49,151 nt of DNA from Pygmaiobacter sp. (GTDB taxonomy: Bacteria; Bacillota; Clostridia; Oscillospirales; Ruminococcaceae), in assembly GCA_028689835.1 (NCBI GenBank), contig JAQVCK010000004.1, forward strand, positions 1 through 49,151. Reading direction: 5' to 3'. The position numbers were made by a program, and so were the translations under genes. Of this stretch, positions 10,164 through 18,774 are shown piece after piece (within the stretch, counting starts at the first letter, position 1; each line of letters starts with the position of its first letter). The notes beneath the pieces are model-generated. The model worked only from the letters and a program-made list of their open reading frames with translations, made no database searches and was not told the origin of the DNA.

Positions 10164-10712
10164 ATGCGAAAAAAAGATGAAACCCTGTGTGCCACCTTGC
10201 TAAATGACGCGCGTTTTCTCGCCGATACGCAGGGCATCGACGCAGTTAATATCCGGTCTCTTGCCCAGCGGGCACAGGTGGCGACCGGTACGGTATACAA
10301 CTATTTTTCTAATAAAAACGAAATTTTACTGGCACTGACCGACGAATACTGGGCGGGCACCCTGCACGAGATGGAGACTACCATCTCTGCCGGGCCGTTT
10401 TGCGACCAGCTGCAACAAATCTTTGACTTTCTGCGCGGGCGCATTGACTGCTGGGCCGGCAAACTGATGTGTAGCCTTGGCCGGGTGGAGCCCGCGGGGC
10501 AACAACACATGGCATCGGCACAGACGTCACTGGAAGATGCGTTGTTACGCCGCCTTGGCCAAGACCCCGCCATTCGCCCCGGCGTTTGGTCTGAGGGCTT
10601 TACCAAACAAGAATTTGCGCATTTTCTGGTGCTGCACATAACCCTGCTGTTGCGCAATAAAGCACCGGACATTCATTTTTTAATCGCGCTGGTGCGCCGC
10701 ACAATCTATTGA
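10164..10712 (+). CDS. TetR/AcrR-family transcriptional regulator
   Basis: ...ARFLADTQGIDAVNIRSLAQRAQVATGTVYNYFSNKNEILLAL... TetR HTH. Confidence 0.93.
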   Translation: MRKKDETLCATLLNDARFLADTQGIDAVNIRSLAQRAQVATGTVYNYFSNKNEILLALTDEYWAGTLHEMETTISAGPFCDQLQQIFDFLRGRIDCWAGKLMCSLGRVEPAGQQHMASAQTSLEDALLRRLGQDPAIRPGVWSEGFTKQEFAHFLVLHITLLLRNKAPDIHFLIALVRRTIY

Positions 10713-10729
10713 GTTTAGGGGGATTTAAA

Positions 10730-11422
10730 ATGGCACAAGCAATTGCTGAAACTGTTTTTGATGCTTTTTACCTTTCTTTTGCCCTGTTTGTCGGGCTGAC
10801 CATGCTGTTGCGGGGCAGCACCCCGCTTGTCAAAAAGGCCGGCTGGATGGTGACCCTGCTTGGCGCGGGCGACGCGTTTCACCTCGTGCCACGGGTGTAT
10901 GGGCTTTGGACAATTGGGCTTGAGGCCAACGCCGTGGCACTGGGGGCGGGCAAATTCATCACCTCGATCACGATGACAATTTTTTACCTGCTGCTCTACT
11001 ACATCTGGCGCGAGCGGTACCAGATCACCGGGCAAAAAAACCTCACCATCACCATGTGGGTACTGTCGGGTTTGCGCATCGCGCTGTGCCTTTTCCCGCA
11101 AAACGAGTGGCTGGTGTACAAGCAGCCGTTGCTGTTTGGCATCCTGCGCAACCTGCCGTTTGCCGTTATGGGCGTGCTGATTATTATCCTCTTTGCACAG
11201 CAGGTCAAGCAAACGGGGGACAAGGTATTTCGGTTTTTGCCGCTGGCTGTCACCTTGTCGTTTGGGTTTTACCTGCCGGTCGTTTTATGGGGCAACACGG
11301 TGCCCATGGTCGGCATGCTGATGATCCCAAAAACACTGGCCTATGTGTGGGTAGCCTTGATGTGCTGGCAGCTTTACCGCCACCCGGAAAAGGCCGAGCT
11401 TACCAAAAAGGAGACGATGTAA
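10730..11422 (+). CDS. Seven-TM-like integral membrane protein of unknown function
   Basis: MAQAIAETVFDAFYLSFALFVGLTMLLRG...; repeated hydrophobic segments; same operon as TetR and DUF2871. Confidence 0.75.
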   Translation: MAQAIAETVFDAFYLSFALFVGLTMLLRGSTPLVKKAGWMVTLLGAGDAFHLVPRVYGLWTIGLEANAVALGAGKFITSITMTIFYLLLYYIWRERYQITGQKNLTITMWVLSGLRIALCLFPQNEWLVYKQPLLFGILRNLPFAVMGVLIIILFAQQVKQTGDKVFRFLPLAVTLSFGFYLPVVLWGNTVPMVGMLMIPKTLAYVWVALMCWQLYRHPEKAELTKKETM

Positions 11423-11423
11423 C

Positions 11424-11837
11424 ATGGCAAAGCGCTATGCAAACCTTGCGCTAATTTACGCCGTCATCGCGATGGTGTTTGGCGTATTTTACCGCGAGTT
11501 CACGAAATTTTATCAGTTTTCAGGCAAAACAAACCTTTCGGTTTTGCACGCCCACTATTTTGCGCTGGGCATGCTGTTTTTCTTGCTTTTAATGGTGCTG
11601 GAAAAAAGCTTTGCCTTTTCTGTCGATGCGCACGTGGGCACCTACCTTGTGCTGTACCAGGTGGGGCTGAACATCACCGGCCTAGGCTTTGTGCTGCGCG
11701 GGCTGACACAGGTGTGGGGCACCGCCCTCAGCCGCGGCATGTACGCCGCAATTTCCGGCATTGCGGGCGTCGGGCATATTCTGCTCAGCGTGGCGTTGGT
11801 TTTGCTGTTGCTGAAAATCAAAAAACACGCCGCTTAA
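11424..11837 (+). CDS. DUF2871-type membrane protein
   Basis: MAKRYANLALIYAVIAMVFGVFYREFTKFYQFSGKTNLSVLHAHYFALGMLFFLLLMVLEKSF; four TM-like segments. Confidence 0.8.
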   Translation: MAKRYANLALIYAVIAMVFGVFYREFTKFYQFSGKTNLSVLHAHYFALGMLFFLLLMVLEKSFAFSVDAHVGTYLVLYQVGLNITGLGFVLRGLTQVWGTALSRGMYAAISGIAGVGHILLSVALVLLLLKIKKHAA

Positions 11838-11845
11838 CCTAACAA

Positions 11846-11910
11846 AACAAGCCCCGCCCGCGGTACCCCGCAAGCAACTTGCTTACCGGGTACCGCGGGC
11901 GGGGCTTGTT
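11846..11910. repeat. Very long GC-rich hairpin with nested inner stem
   Basis: ACAAGCCCCGCCCGCGGTACC...GGTACCGCGGGCGGGGCTTGT with inner GCAAG-CAA-CTTGC; no U-tract. Confidence 0.8.
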
Positions 11911-11944
11911 GTCGTATCATCTGTAAAACCCAGCGGCTACAAAA

Positions 11945-11976
11945 AAATAAGGCAGGGGATAACCCCTGCCTTATTG
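11945..11976 (-). terminator. Terminator of the tRNA-Met/tRNA-Glu transcript
   Basis: AATAAGGCAGGGG-TTAT-CCCCTGCCTTATTTTTTT on the minus strand. Confidence 0.85.
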
Positions 11977-11980
11977 TGTT

Positions 11981-12055
11981 TGGTGACCCGACCGGGAATC
12001 GAACCCGGGATACCACCGTGAAAGGGTGGTGTCTTAACCTCTTGACCATCGGGCC
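11981..12055 (-). tRNA. tRNA-Glu (anticodon TTC), CCA encoded
   Basis: GGCCCGATGGTCAAGAGGTTAAGACACCACCCTTTCACGGTGGTATCCCGGGTTCGATTCCCGGTCGGGTCACCA; cloverleaf and loop CTTTCAC. Confidence 0.96.
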
Positions 12056-12138
12056 GTGCAAAGCTTAGGTAAAATTGTAAAGCCTCACACCACCCGCTGC
12101 TGCAAGCGATACCCTACTGGTTTACCTAAACTTTGTGA

Positions 12139-12215
12139 TGGTAGCGGTAGTGGGATTTGAACCTACGACACTTCGGGTATGAACCGAATGCTCTAGCCAA
12201 CTGAGCTATACCGCC
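12139..12215 (-). tRNA. tRNA-Met (anticodon CAT, elongator-like), CCA encoded
   Basis: GGCGGTATAGCTCAGTTGGCTAGAGCATTCGGTTCATACCCGAAGTGTCGTAGGTTCAAATCCCACTACCGCTACCA; loop TTCATAC. Confidence 0.94.
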
Positions 12216-12461
12216 ATTTTTGGGCAACCCATTTGTTGAAATGGTGCATTTGATATTATATCTGCTTTACGGCGCCTTGTCAACCTTTTTTCTTTTTTGT
12301 AAAACGGCTGTCACAAACTTTTGTACAACTGCCAAAAATGCCCGCCCGCTGCGGCTGCGCGGGCCTACCGGGGCAACCGCGGTTTTATGCGCCAACCGGT
12401 ACACTGCCGGGCAACACGGGCGGTACAACTGCACAAAAAAGCTTTATTTTTATGGTGGATA

Positions 12462-12509
12462 TTGACAGAGAAGAGGCAGTGTGATACAATCTTCATTACC
12501 TTTGGTAAT
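12462..12509 (+). promoter_or_regulatory. Promoter and palindromic operator of the TetR-DUF6323-DUF6179 operon
   Basis: TTGACA 12462-12467, 17-nt spacer, TACAAT 12485-12490, then ATTACC-TTT-GGTAAT at 12495-12509. Confidence 0.75.
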
Positions 12510-12563
12510 TAAACACTGCCGGATCACCGGCACTACCCTTACATGCAAAAGGAGGCGCGGGCA

Positions 12564-13175
12564 TTGACGGGCCAAAAAAGGCTTTTACTTGACCGGGCAC
12601 AAATTTTAGACGCAGCCCTTGCACTGCTGCGCGAAAAGCAGAATATCCGCGAATTAAACCTGCGCTCGCTTGCCGGGGCACTGGGGTGCAGCCATGCCAA
12701 CCTGTACAACTATTTTTCAGGTGCAGACGCCCTGCTTTGGGCAGCACACGCGGCATTGCAGCCGGTTTTGATCGACGAGACCGACCGCCGGGCCGCTGTG
12801 GCCCTTGCGGCAGGGTACGACGGGTTGACCGCGCTATTTTATGCCACAGCCGAGCTGTATGTCACCTGCCCCGGCTGGTTTCACCTGTGCTGGACCGCCC
12901 CCCTTGGCGGCGAGCGCCCCCCACAGGACATTGCCGCAATGCGCGACGCCCGCGCCCGGTTGGACGGGCAGGCCGCCGCCTTATTGCGCACTGCCCTGCC
13001 GGGTATCTCTGGCAAGGAGGTCACCGAAGCAATGCATGTTGCCCACTGCTTTTTAGTGGGTGAAGTGTCCAACTACCACGCCGGGCGCCGGCAGATTGAC
13101 GACGCCGGCCTTTTGATTGAGACCGCGGCAAAACGCGCGGCAAAGCTATTTGTTTTATGGGCGACAAAGGAGTGA
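12564..13175 (+). CDS. TetR/AcrR-family transcriptional regulator
   Basis: ...RAQILDAALALLREKQNIRELNLRSLAGALGCSHANLYNYFSGADALLWAAH...; TTG start preceded by AAAGGAGG preferred over ATG 12543, which lies upstream of that RBS. Confidence 0.88.
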   Translation: MTGQKRLLLDRAQILDAALALLREKQNIRELNLRSLAGALGCSHANLYNYFSGADALLWAAHAALQPVLIDETDRRAAVALAAGYDGLTALFYATAELYVTCPGWFHLCWTAPLGGERPPQDIAAMRDARARLDGQAAALLRTALPGISGKEVTEAMHVAHCFLVGEVSNYHAGRRQIDDAGLLIETAAKRAAKLFVLWATKE

Positions 13176-13182
13176 TTTGGGG

Positions 13183-13692
13183 TTGGAAAACGGGCTTTCT
13201 CTTTTTTCTTTTTCTCAAGAACTGATACAAAAGCAGGCGGTCGAAGAAGTTTTAAGCGGTAATGAGACCTCGGCCCGGTTTGGGCTGGTGCTCACGGAGC
13301 AGCAGGCCCTGCGGCTGGTATCCACCCGCATGCAGGCGCTGAAAAACACCGGCCGGGTTGAATTTGGCGGCGGGGTAATCGACAAGCTGATTTTTGCTTT
13401 TTGCGATTCGCCCTATATCGGCACGCACAATTACGAAGAGACCCTGCACGAGCTGGTAGACCTGTTTTACTATTATAAAAACGAGCTGCCCGGCACCTTT
13501 AGCGATGCCGAGCTGATTGAGCTGATGAAAAACGCGTTTAACGGCCCCTGCGCAGGCTCGTTAGAGCTGCTTGCCGGGCTGGAGCTGGATGCGACGGCCC
13601 GGCAGTTGCGCGGCGGCTTGTCGGCGGAGGACGAAGGCAAGAACGACGACACGGACACCGGGGAGGGTGAAGATGACGACACAGAATCTTGA
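13183..13692 (+). CDS. DUF6323-family protein (function unknown)
   Basis: ...QAVEEVLSGNETSARFGLVLTEQQALRLVSTRMQALKNTGRVEFGGGVIDKLIFAFCDSPYIGTHNYEETLHELVDLFYYYKNE; TTG start. Confidence 0.75.
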   Translation: MENGLSLFSFSQELIQKQAVEEVLSGNETSARFGLVLTEQQALRLVSTRMQALKNTGRVEFGGGVIDKLIFAFCDSPYIGTHNYEETLHELVDLFYYYKNELPGTFSDAELIELMKNAFNGPCAGSLELLAGLELDATARQLRGGLSAEDEGKNDDTDTGEGEDDDTES

Positions 13693-15049
13693 ACCACAGC
13701 GCCACCTTGACCCCGCGCTACTGGATAGCGCCACCTACACCGAATCGCTGCTTGGGCAGGCCGTGGCACGCGGGCTACTGGCCCCGCAGCAGCTTGAAGT
13801 TGTGCAATTGGGCTACCTTGGCCTGCTTGCAAAGCAGGTAGAGCGGTTTACCAGCGGCGAAAGCAGCTCGGTGCGCAACGAGGTCGCGCGCCACCTGATG
13901 GACTCATTGCTCTTTGTGGTGGGCCTGCGGCTGAAAACCTGCCCCCACCCAGACGATGCGCTGGCCCTGCTATTGCACACCCCGGCACAGCAGCTATTTG
14001 ACGAGGGCATGGCCCTGGTGCGGCGCAAACTACAGCGCACCAAGCTGGTGCACACCCACCTTACCAAAACACTGCTGCACACCCCCAATATGTATTACCG
14101 CGCTACCCTGGCAGACGGCATTCGCGGCTTTTTTAAATTGTACGACCCGCGGTTTGGCGCGCAAGAGATCCACATCACCGCCGATTACCCCGCCTTTTTG
14201 CCGCCCACCGGCCTTGCGGGCATTGAGTTTATGGCGTGGTACACCGAAGTGCTGACCTTTGAAAACGACTTTTGCCGCCATTTTGATGATGCTGCCATCG
14301 ACCGGCTACTGCGCGGCCTTTACGGCCCGTATGAAGATCTTCTCATCAACCTGTACGAGCCGGTGCTGCTAACGTCGCTGTGCTGTGTGCTGGCAGGCCA
14401 CAGCCCGCACGCGCTTACACTGCAACCCAGCGACATCACCGCGCTGAACGCCCGGTTTCGGCCATTGTCTACCAACGAACTGCAAACCATGCTGGCCGGT
14501 GCGGTAGAGCCGCTGCAACTGGCGCTGGCGCTACCTGCCGGCATTTACGGGTATGTGGCGCGCAGCCTGCCCAAGGCGGCGGCATTGCTGCAAAACGCTG
14601 CCGAAACGGGGGCCCTTGGTACACTGCTGGCCCCACCCGCGGGGGCAACGCCGGCCGACGAATTTCAGTTCGACTTTGGCACCCCGATGCCACTAAAGCA
14701 ATACCGTGCGGTGTTGGATGAGCTGTGCAGTTGCCGCTACCTTGCGGATAAGCTGGCCCTCGCACAACAGCAAATCACCTCCTTAACCGACTTTTCCAAC
14801 CTGCTGTTGGACGCCGAGCTGGAGGACGCCGAGCTGGCTGCCTTTGTGGCATTGCTGGGCCCGGCAGAGCTTGCCGCGCTGCGTGCCCTGTGGCCCGATG
14901 ACGAGACCGGCGAAACCGCCGAGCTGCGTGCCGCACGCGCCATTACGGCGCGCATTGCCACACTGCCCGGCCCCGCTGCACAGTGGGTGGCAGCTGCCGC
15001 CGCAAAGCTGGCACAGCAAAGTGACCCCCTGCGCCCGGTGCAGGATTGA
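13673..15049 (+). CDS. DUF6179-family protein (function unknown)
   Basis: ...ESLLGQAVARGLLAPQQLEVVQLGYLGLLAKQVERFTSGESSSVRNEVARHLMDSLLFVVGL...; overlaps the upstream gene by 20 bp. Confidence 0.75.
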   Translation: MTTQNLEPQRHLDPALLDSATYTESLLGQAVARGLLAPQQLEVVQLGYLGLLAKQVERFTSGESSSVRNEVARHLMDSLLFVVGLRLKTCPHPDDALALLLHTPAQQLFDEGMALVRRKLQRTKLVHTHLTKTLLHTPNMYYRATLADGIRGFFKLYDPRFGAQEIHITADYPAFLPPTGLAGIEFMAWYTEVLTFENDFCRHFDDAAIDRLLRGLYGPYEDLLINLYEPVLLTSLCCVLAGHSPHALTLQPSDITALNARFRPLSTNELQTMLAGAVEPLQLALALPAGIYGYVARSLPKAAALLQNAAETGALGTLLAPPAGATPADEFQFDFGTPMPLKQYRAVLDELCSCRYLADKLALAQQQITSLTDFSNLLLDAELEDAELAAFVALLGPAELAALRALWPDDETGETAELRAARAITARIATLPGPAAQWVAAAAAKLAQQSDPLRPVQD

Positions 15050-15107
15050 TTTTTTGCCGATATGCTTTGCGGCAACCTGCTTTCAGCTTGCGGTTGCCAC
15101 ATTTTAC

Positions 15108-15138
15108 GCCGCACAAAATAAACCCTTTTTTGTGCGGC
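15108..15138 (+). terminator. Terminator after the DUF6179 gene
   Basis: GCCGCACAAAA-loop-TTTTGTGCGGC followed by ATTTTG. Confidence 0.65.
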
Positions 15139-15237
15139 ATTTTGCTACCAATCACCCCGTTCGTCCCCGTTCTGCCACCGGCAGCGCAACGGGCAAAAAT
15201 TGATGACATGATTATTTTAAAAAAGAAGGTGCTTCAA

Positions 15238-16014
15238 ATGCAGCCCCATTTTGCCCCGTTGCCCACCGCACTTTTGCCCGCCGTTGCCCCGCTGTTTAGC
15301 GGCTGGCAGGAGACACTGCTGTACTCTTGCCTTGAGGGGCGCATGGGCCACGCCTATGCCATGGGTCAGCCGCCGTTTAGCGCGGCGCAGATGATCGTGG
15401 GCGACTTTTGTTTTTTTGCCGGGGTGCCAAATGAGGCGCTGGTGCGGCATTTCCCCGCACAGCGCACCGCGCCGCTGCTGATGGCGGCGCGCACCCCTGA
15501 CTGGGAAGGGCTGATTGAGGCGGCATGGCCCGGCTGCGAAAAGTTTACCCGCTATGCTACCCAAAAAACCGCAGCCGGGTTTGAGCACGAAAAACTGCTG
15601 GCTTACACCCAAGCGCTGCCTGCCGGCTGCCGGCTGGTACCCATCGGCGAAGCGCTGTACCAGGCAGCCCTTTTGCAGCCGTGGTCCCGCGACCTTGTCT
15701 CGCAGTTTGCCACCTATGCCGATTATGCCCGCGACGGGCTGGGCGTGATGGCCCTGTGCGACGGGCAGCCGGTTTCGGGCGCGTCATCTTATACGTCGTG
15801 GAGCGGCGGCATTGAAATTGAGATTGACACCCACCCGGATTACCGGCGGCGCGGCCTTGCCCGTGCCTGCGGCGCGCAGCTGATGCTGGACTGCCTTGCC
15901 CGCGGGGGCTACCCCAGTTGGGACGCGCACGACCTGCGCTCGCTTTCCCTTGCAAAAACGCTGGGTTACCTGCCCGCAGAGCCGTATGTTACCTACTGTG
16001 TCTCGCCGGCCTGA
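15238..16014 (+). CDS. GNAT-family N-acetyltransferase
   Basis: ...IEIEIDTHPDYRRRGLARACGAQLMLDCLARGGYPSWDAHDLRSLSLAKTLGY... Confidence 0.85.
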   Translation: MQPHFAPLPTALLPAVAPLFSGWQETLLYSCLEGRMGHAYAMGQPPFSAAQMIVGDFCFFAGVPNEALVRHFPAQRTAPLLMAARTPDWEGLIEAAWPGCEKFTRYATQKTAAGFEHEKLLAYTQALPAGCRLVPIGEALYQAALLQPWSRDLVSQFATYADYARDGLGVMALCDGQPVSGASSYTSWSGGIEIEIDTHPDYRRRGLARACGAQLMLDCLARGGYPSWDAHDLRSLSLAKTLGYLPAEPYVTYCVSPA

Positions 16015-16040
16015 CGCGCCGCGAAAAGGAGGGTACCCCG

Positions 16041-17414
16041 ATGCCGTTCAACCGTTTTGACAACTACCCCATGTCGTGGCGGCCGGTACTGCCCAAGGGC
16101 AACGCGCCGTTGTACCGCCTGCTGGCACAACAACTGGAGCAGGACATTACCAGCGGCAAACTGCTGCCCGGCACCCAACTGCCGCCGCAGCGCGAGCTTG
16201 CCGACTTTTTAGACATCAACCTCAGCACCGTTTCGCGTGCGTTTAAGCTGTGCATGGGCAAGGGGCTGCTGCATGGCGAAGTGGGCAGCGGCACCTTTGT
16301 GGCCTACGGCATGGAAACGAATGTGTTTGCCCCGCCGGGCCCTGCCACCATTGAGATGGGCTCGCTTGCGCCCGAGACCATCCCCGCACAGGAAGCGACC
16401 GAGCTATTGGCCCAGATGTTGGCAGAGCCGGGGGTGGGCGGGCTGTTTCAGTATCAGCACTACCCAGTGGCCCGCCACCAAGAGGCCGGCGCGCTGTTTT
16501 TGGCAAAGCTGGGGCTCACCGTGCCGCCCGCGCAGGTGCAGTTTGCCGGCGGCGGGCAAAACGCGCTTGCCGCCATTTTGGCGGGGCTGTTTGCGCCGGG
16601 GGATAAAATTGGCACCAGCCCGCTGGTGTACCCCGGGCTCAAAAGTGCCGCCAAGCTGCTGGGCATCCAGCTGGTGCCGCTGCGTGAGCGGCAGGGCGAA
16701 CTGTGCGAAGAGGGGCTGCGCTACGCAATCGACAACGAAGGCATCCGCGCCATTTATGTGATGCCCGACCTGCACAACCCCACCAACCACAATATGTCGC
16801 CCGTCTGCCGTGCCATGGTGGCGCGCACCGCACAGCAAACCGGCCTGCTTGTGCTGGAGGACGGCATTAACAGCCTGCTGCGCACACAGCGGCCCGCCCC
16901 CATTGTCGCACTGGCACCCGGGCAGACCGTTTACCTTGCCAGCCTGTCAAAGGTACTGCTGCCGGGGTTGCGCCTTGCCTACATGACGGCGCCCGAGCAC
17001 CTTGCCACACAGCTGCAAACCGCACTGTATAATTTAAACCTCACCCAGTCCGGCCTGCTGTTAGAGCTTGCCTCCCGGCTGATTTTTTCTGGCCGGGCCA
17101 ACACGCTGATTGCCACCCGCCGCAAGCGCGCCGCGGCACGCAACCGGCTGGCAGACGAGCTTCTTGCCGGGTACACACTGCTGGGGCCGCCCACCTGCCT
17201 CAGCCGCTGGCTGCTGTTGCCGGGTGGGTGCACCGGGTATGCGTTTGAACAGCGGGCCCTTGCACGCGGGGTTGCCGTGTACGGGGCCGAGCGGTTTGCC
17301 GTGGGCAAAAACCCGCCGCCCGCCGGGGTGCGCCTTGCCATTACCGCACCCGAAACCACCGCCCGCCTTGCCGAGGCCCTGCACACCGTGCGGGCGCTGC
17401 TGGACGAGCTGTAA
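16041..17414 (+). CDS. MocR-type regulator (GntR HTH fused to PLP-dependent aminotransferase fold)
   Basis: LYRLLAQQLEQDITSGKLLPGTQLPPQRELADFLDINLSTVSRAFK... HTH plus an aminotransferase-like domain (LASLSKVLLPGLRLAYM). Confidence 0.93.
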   Translation: MPFNRFDNYPMSWRPVLPKGNAPLYRLLAQQLEQDITSGKLLPGTQLPPQRELADFLDINLSTVSRAFKLCMGKGLLHGEVGSGTFVAYGMETNVFAPPGPATIEMGSLAPETIPAQEATELLAQMLAEPGVGGLFQYQHYPVARHQEAGALFLAKLGLTVPPAQVQFAGGGQNALAAILAGLFAPGDKIGTSPLVYPGLKSAAKLLGIQLVPLRERQGELCEEGLRYAIDNEGIRAIYVMPDLHNPTNHNMSPVCRAMVARTAQQTGLLVLEDGINSLLRTQRPAPIVALAPGQTVYLASLSKVLLPGLRLAYMTAPEHLATQLQTALYNLNLTQSGLLLELASRLIFSGRANTLIATRRKRAAARNRLADELLAGYTLLGPPTCLSRWLLLPGGCTGYAFEQRALARGVAVYGAERFAVGKNPPPAGVRLAITAPETTARLAEALHTVRALLDEL

Positions 17415-17440
17415 CCGGGGTACCATTTCCAGAATTGTTT

Positions 17441-17486
17441 TGCACACAATTTTAATATTGTGTGCATTTTTATTTTCGCGTATAAT
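17441..17486 (+). promoter_or_regulatory. azlCD promoter with palindrome over the -35 (possible operator or terminator)
   Basis: TGCACACAAT-TTTAAT-ATTGTGTGCA (17441-17466); TTGTGT (17458-17463) - 17 nt - TATAAT (17481-17486). Confidence 0.7.
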
Positions 17487-17519
17487 CAGCTTTAAACACA
17501 AATTAAAGGGGTGTGGGTT

Positions 17520-18221
17520 GTGACACGCAGACAACAATACGTCGCCGGGGCAAAGGCCGGGGCGCCAGTTATTTTTGGGTTTTTGCCGGTGGCCATCGCC
17601 TTTGCCATTGCCGCGGCACAGGCTGGCATGCCCGCGGGCGAGACCATTGGCATGTCGGCCTTTGTTTTCGCCGGGGCCAGCCAGATGATGGCGGTGTCGA
17701 TGCTAATGCAGGGTGCCGGGGCAGGTACCATTATTTTTGCCACGTTTATTTTAAACCTGCGCCATTTGATGATGAGCACCTGCATTTTTCACCGCATGAA
17801 GGGCGGCCCGCTGCCCGCGCGGCTGCTGGTGGCGTTTGGCATTACCGACGAGTCGTTTGCGCTGTTTATGACCCAGCCGGAGCAACACAACAGCATTTGG
17901 TTTTTCTTTGGGCTAATCTCGGTCACCTGGTCTTCATGGGTGGGGGGCACCGCTATTGGGGCGGCCGTGTCGGGCCTGCTACCCCCACTCTTGGCCGCGA
18001 GCCTTGGCATTGCGCTGTACGCCATGTTTGTGGTGTTGCTGGTGCCGCATGTACAGCACAACCGCAAACTGGGGTTGCTGGCCATTGCCACCGGGCTGTG
18101 CAACCTGTTGCTCTCGCAGCTCATCGCGCCCAGCTGGGCACTGATTGTCTCCACCTTGGTGTGCGCGGCCATCGGCGCGTTTTGGATCGAGCCAAACCCC
18201 ACAGAGGAGGAACCCACATGA
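17520..18221 (+). CDS. azlC: AzlC-family branched-chain amino acid exporter large subunit
   Basis: ...GAPVIFGFLPVAIAFAIAAAQAGMPAGETIGMSAFVFAGASQMMAV... ; GTG start after AAAGGGG. Confidence 0.92.
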   Translation: MTRRQQYVAGAKAGAPVIFGFLPVAIAFAIAAAQAGMPAGETIGMSAFVFAGASQMMAVSMLMQGAGAGTIIFATFILNLRHLMMSTCIFHRMKGGPLPARLLVAFGITDESFALFMTQPEQHNSIWFFFGLISVTWSSWVGGTAIGAAVSGLLPPLLAASLGIALYAMFVVLLVPHVQHNRKLGLLAIATGLCNLLLSQLIAPSWALIVSTLVCAAIGAFWIEPNPTEEEPT

Positions 18222-18532
18222 GTACACAAACCCTGCTGCTGATTGCGGGCATGATGCTGGTAACCTACCTGCCGCGTGCGCTGCCCGCCGCTTTTTTAGA
18301 AAAAATTCGCCCCGGCGCGCGGGCCAAACGCTTTTTGGAGATGATCCCCTATACAGCCATGGCGGCGCTGATCTTCCCCGGCATTCTGTCGGCAGACCCA
18401 CAGCGCTGGTATGTGGGGCTGCTCGGCGGCGGCATGGCGGCGGTACTGGCCGCAAAAAAGGTTCCGGTGGCGCTGTGTGTACTGGGTGCCGTGGGTGTGG
18501 TGCTGGTTTGCAACCTGCTGTTGCCCGCCTGA
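18218..18532 (+). CDS. azlD: AzlD-family branched-chain amino acid exporter small subunit
   Basis: MSTQTLLLIAGMMLVTYLPRALPAAFLEKIRPGARAKRFLEMIPYTAMAALIFPGIL...; overlaps azlC stop. Confidence 0.92.
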   Translation: MSTQTLLLIAGMMLVTYLPRALPAAFLEKIRPGARAKRFLEMIPYTAMAALIFPGILSADPQRWYVGLLGGGMAAVLAAKKVPVALCVLGAVGVVLVCNLLLPA

Positions 18533-18774
18533 TGCCCGCCGGCATGGTATAGCAAACGGCGCGGCCTTACCGGTTGCCCCTTTGGCACCTTTGCCGCCAC
18601 CTGCCTTTTTATGCGGCGGGGCAAAAAAGCAACCCATCAAAAAAGCACCGACCCACAGCAAGTTTGCTGCGGGCCGGTTTTGTTTTTGTTTGTGCTGCGG
18701 CGCACTTTTGCCGCTATTGCGGCGCCCGGTGCCCACGCCCAAACGGCGGGCTAGGGCACCAGTTGGCTGGTAGT

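Noticed and set aside
17513-18217. 339-aa ORF spanning azlC in another frame into azlD
   Set aside because: Only the last 105 codons (azlD) are real; the rest is out-of-frame azlC.
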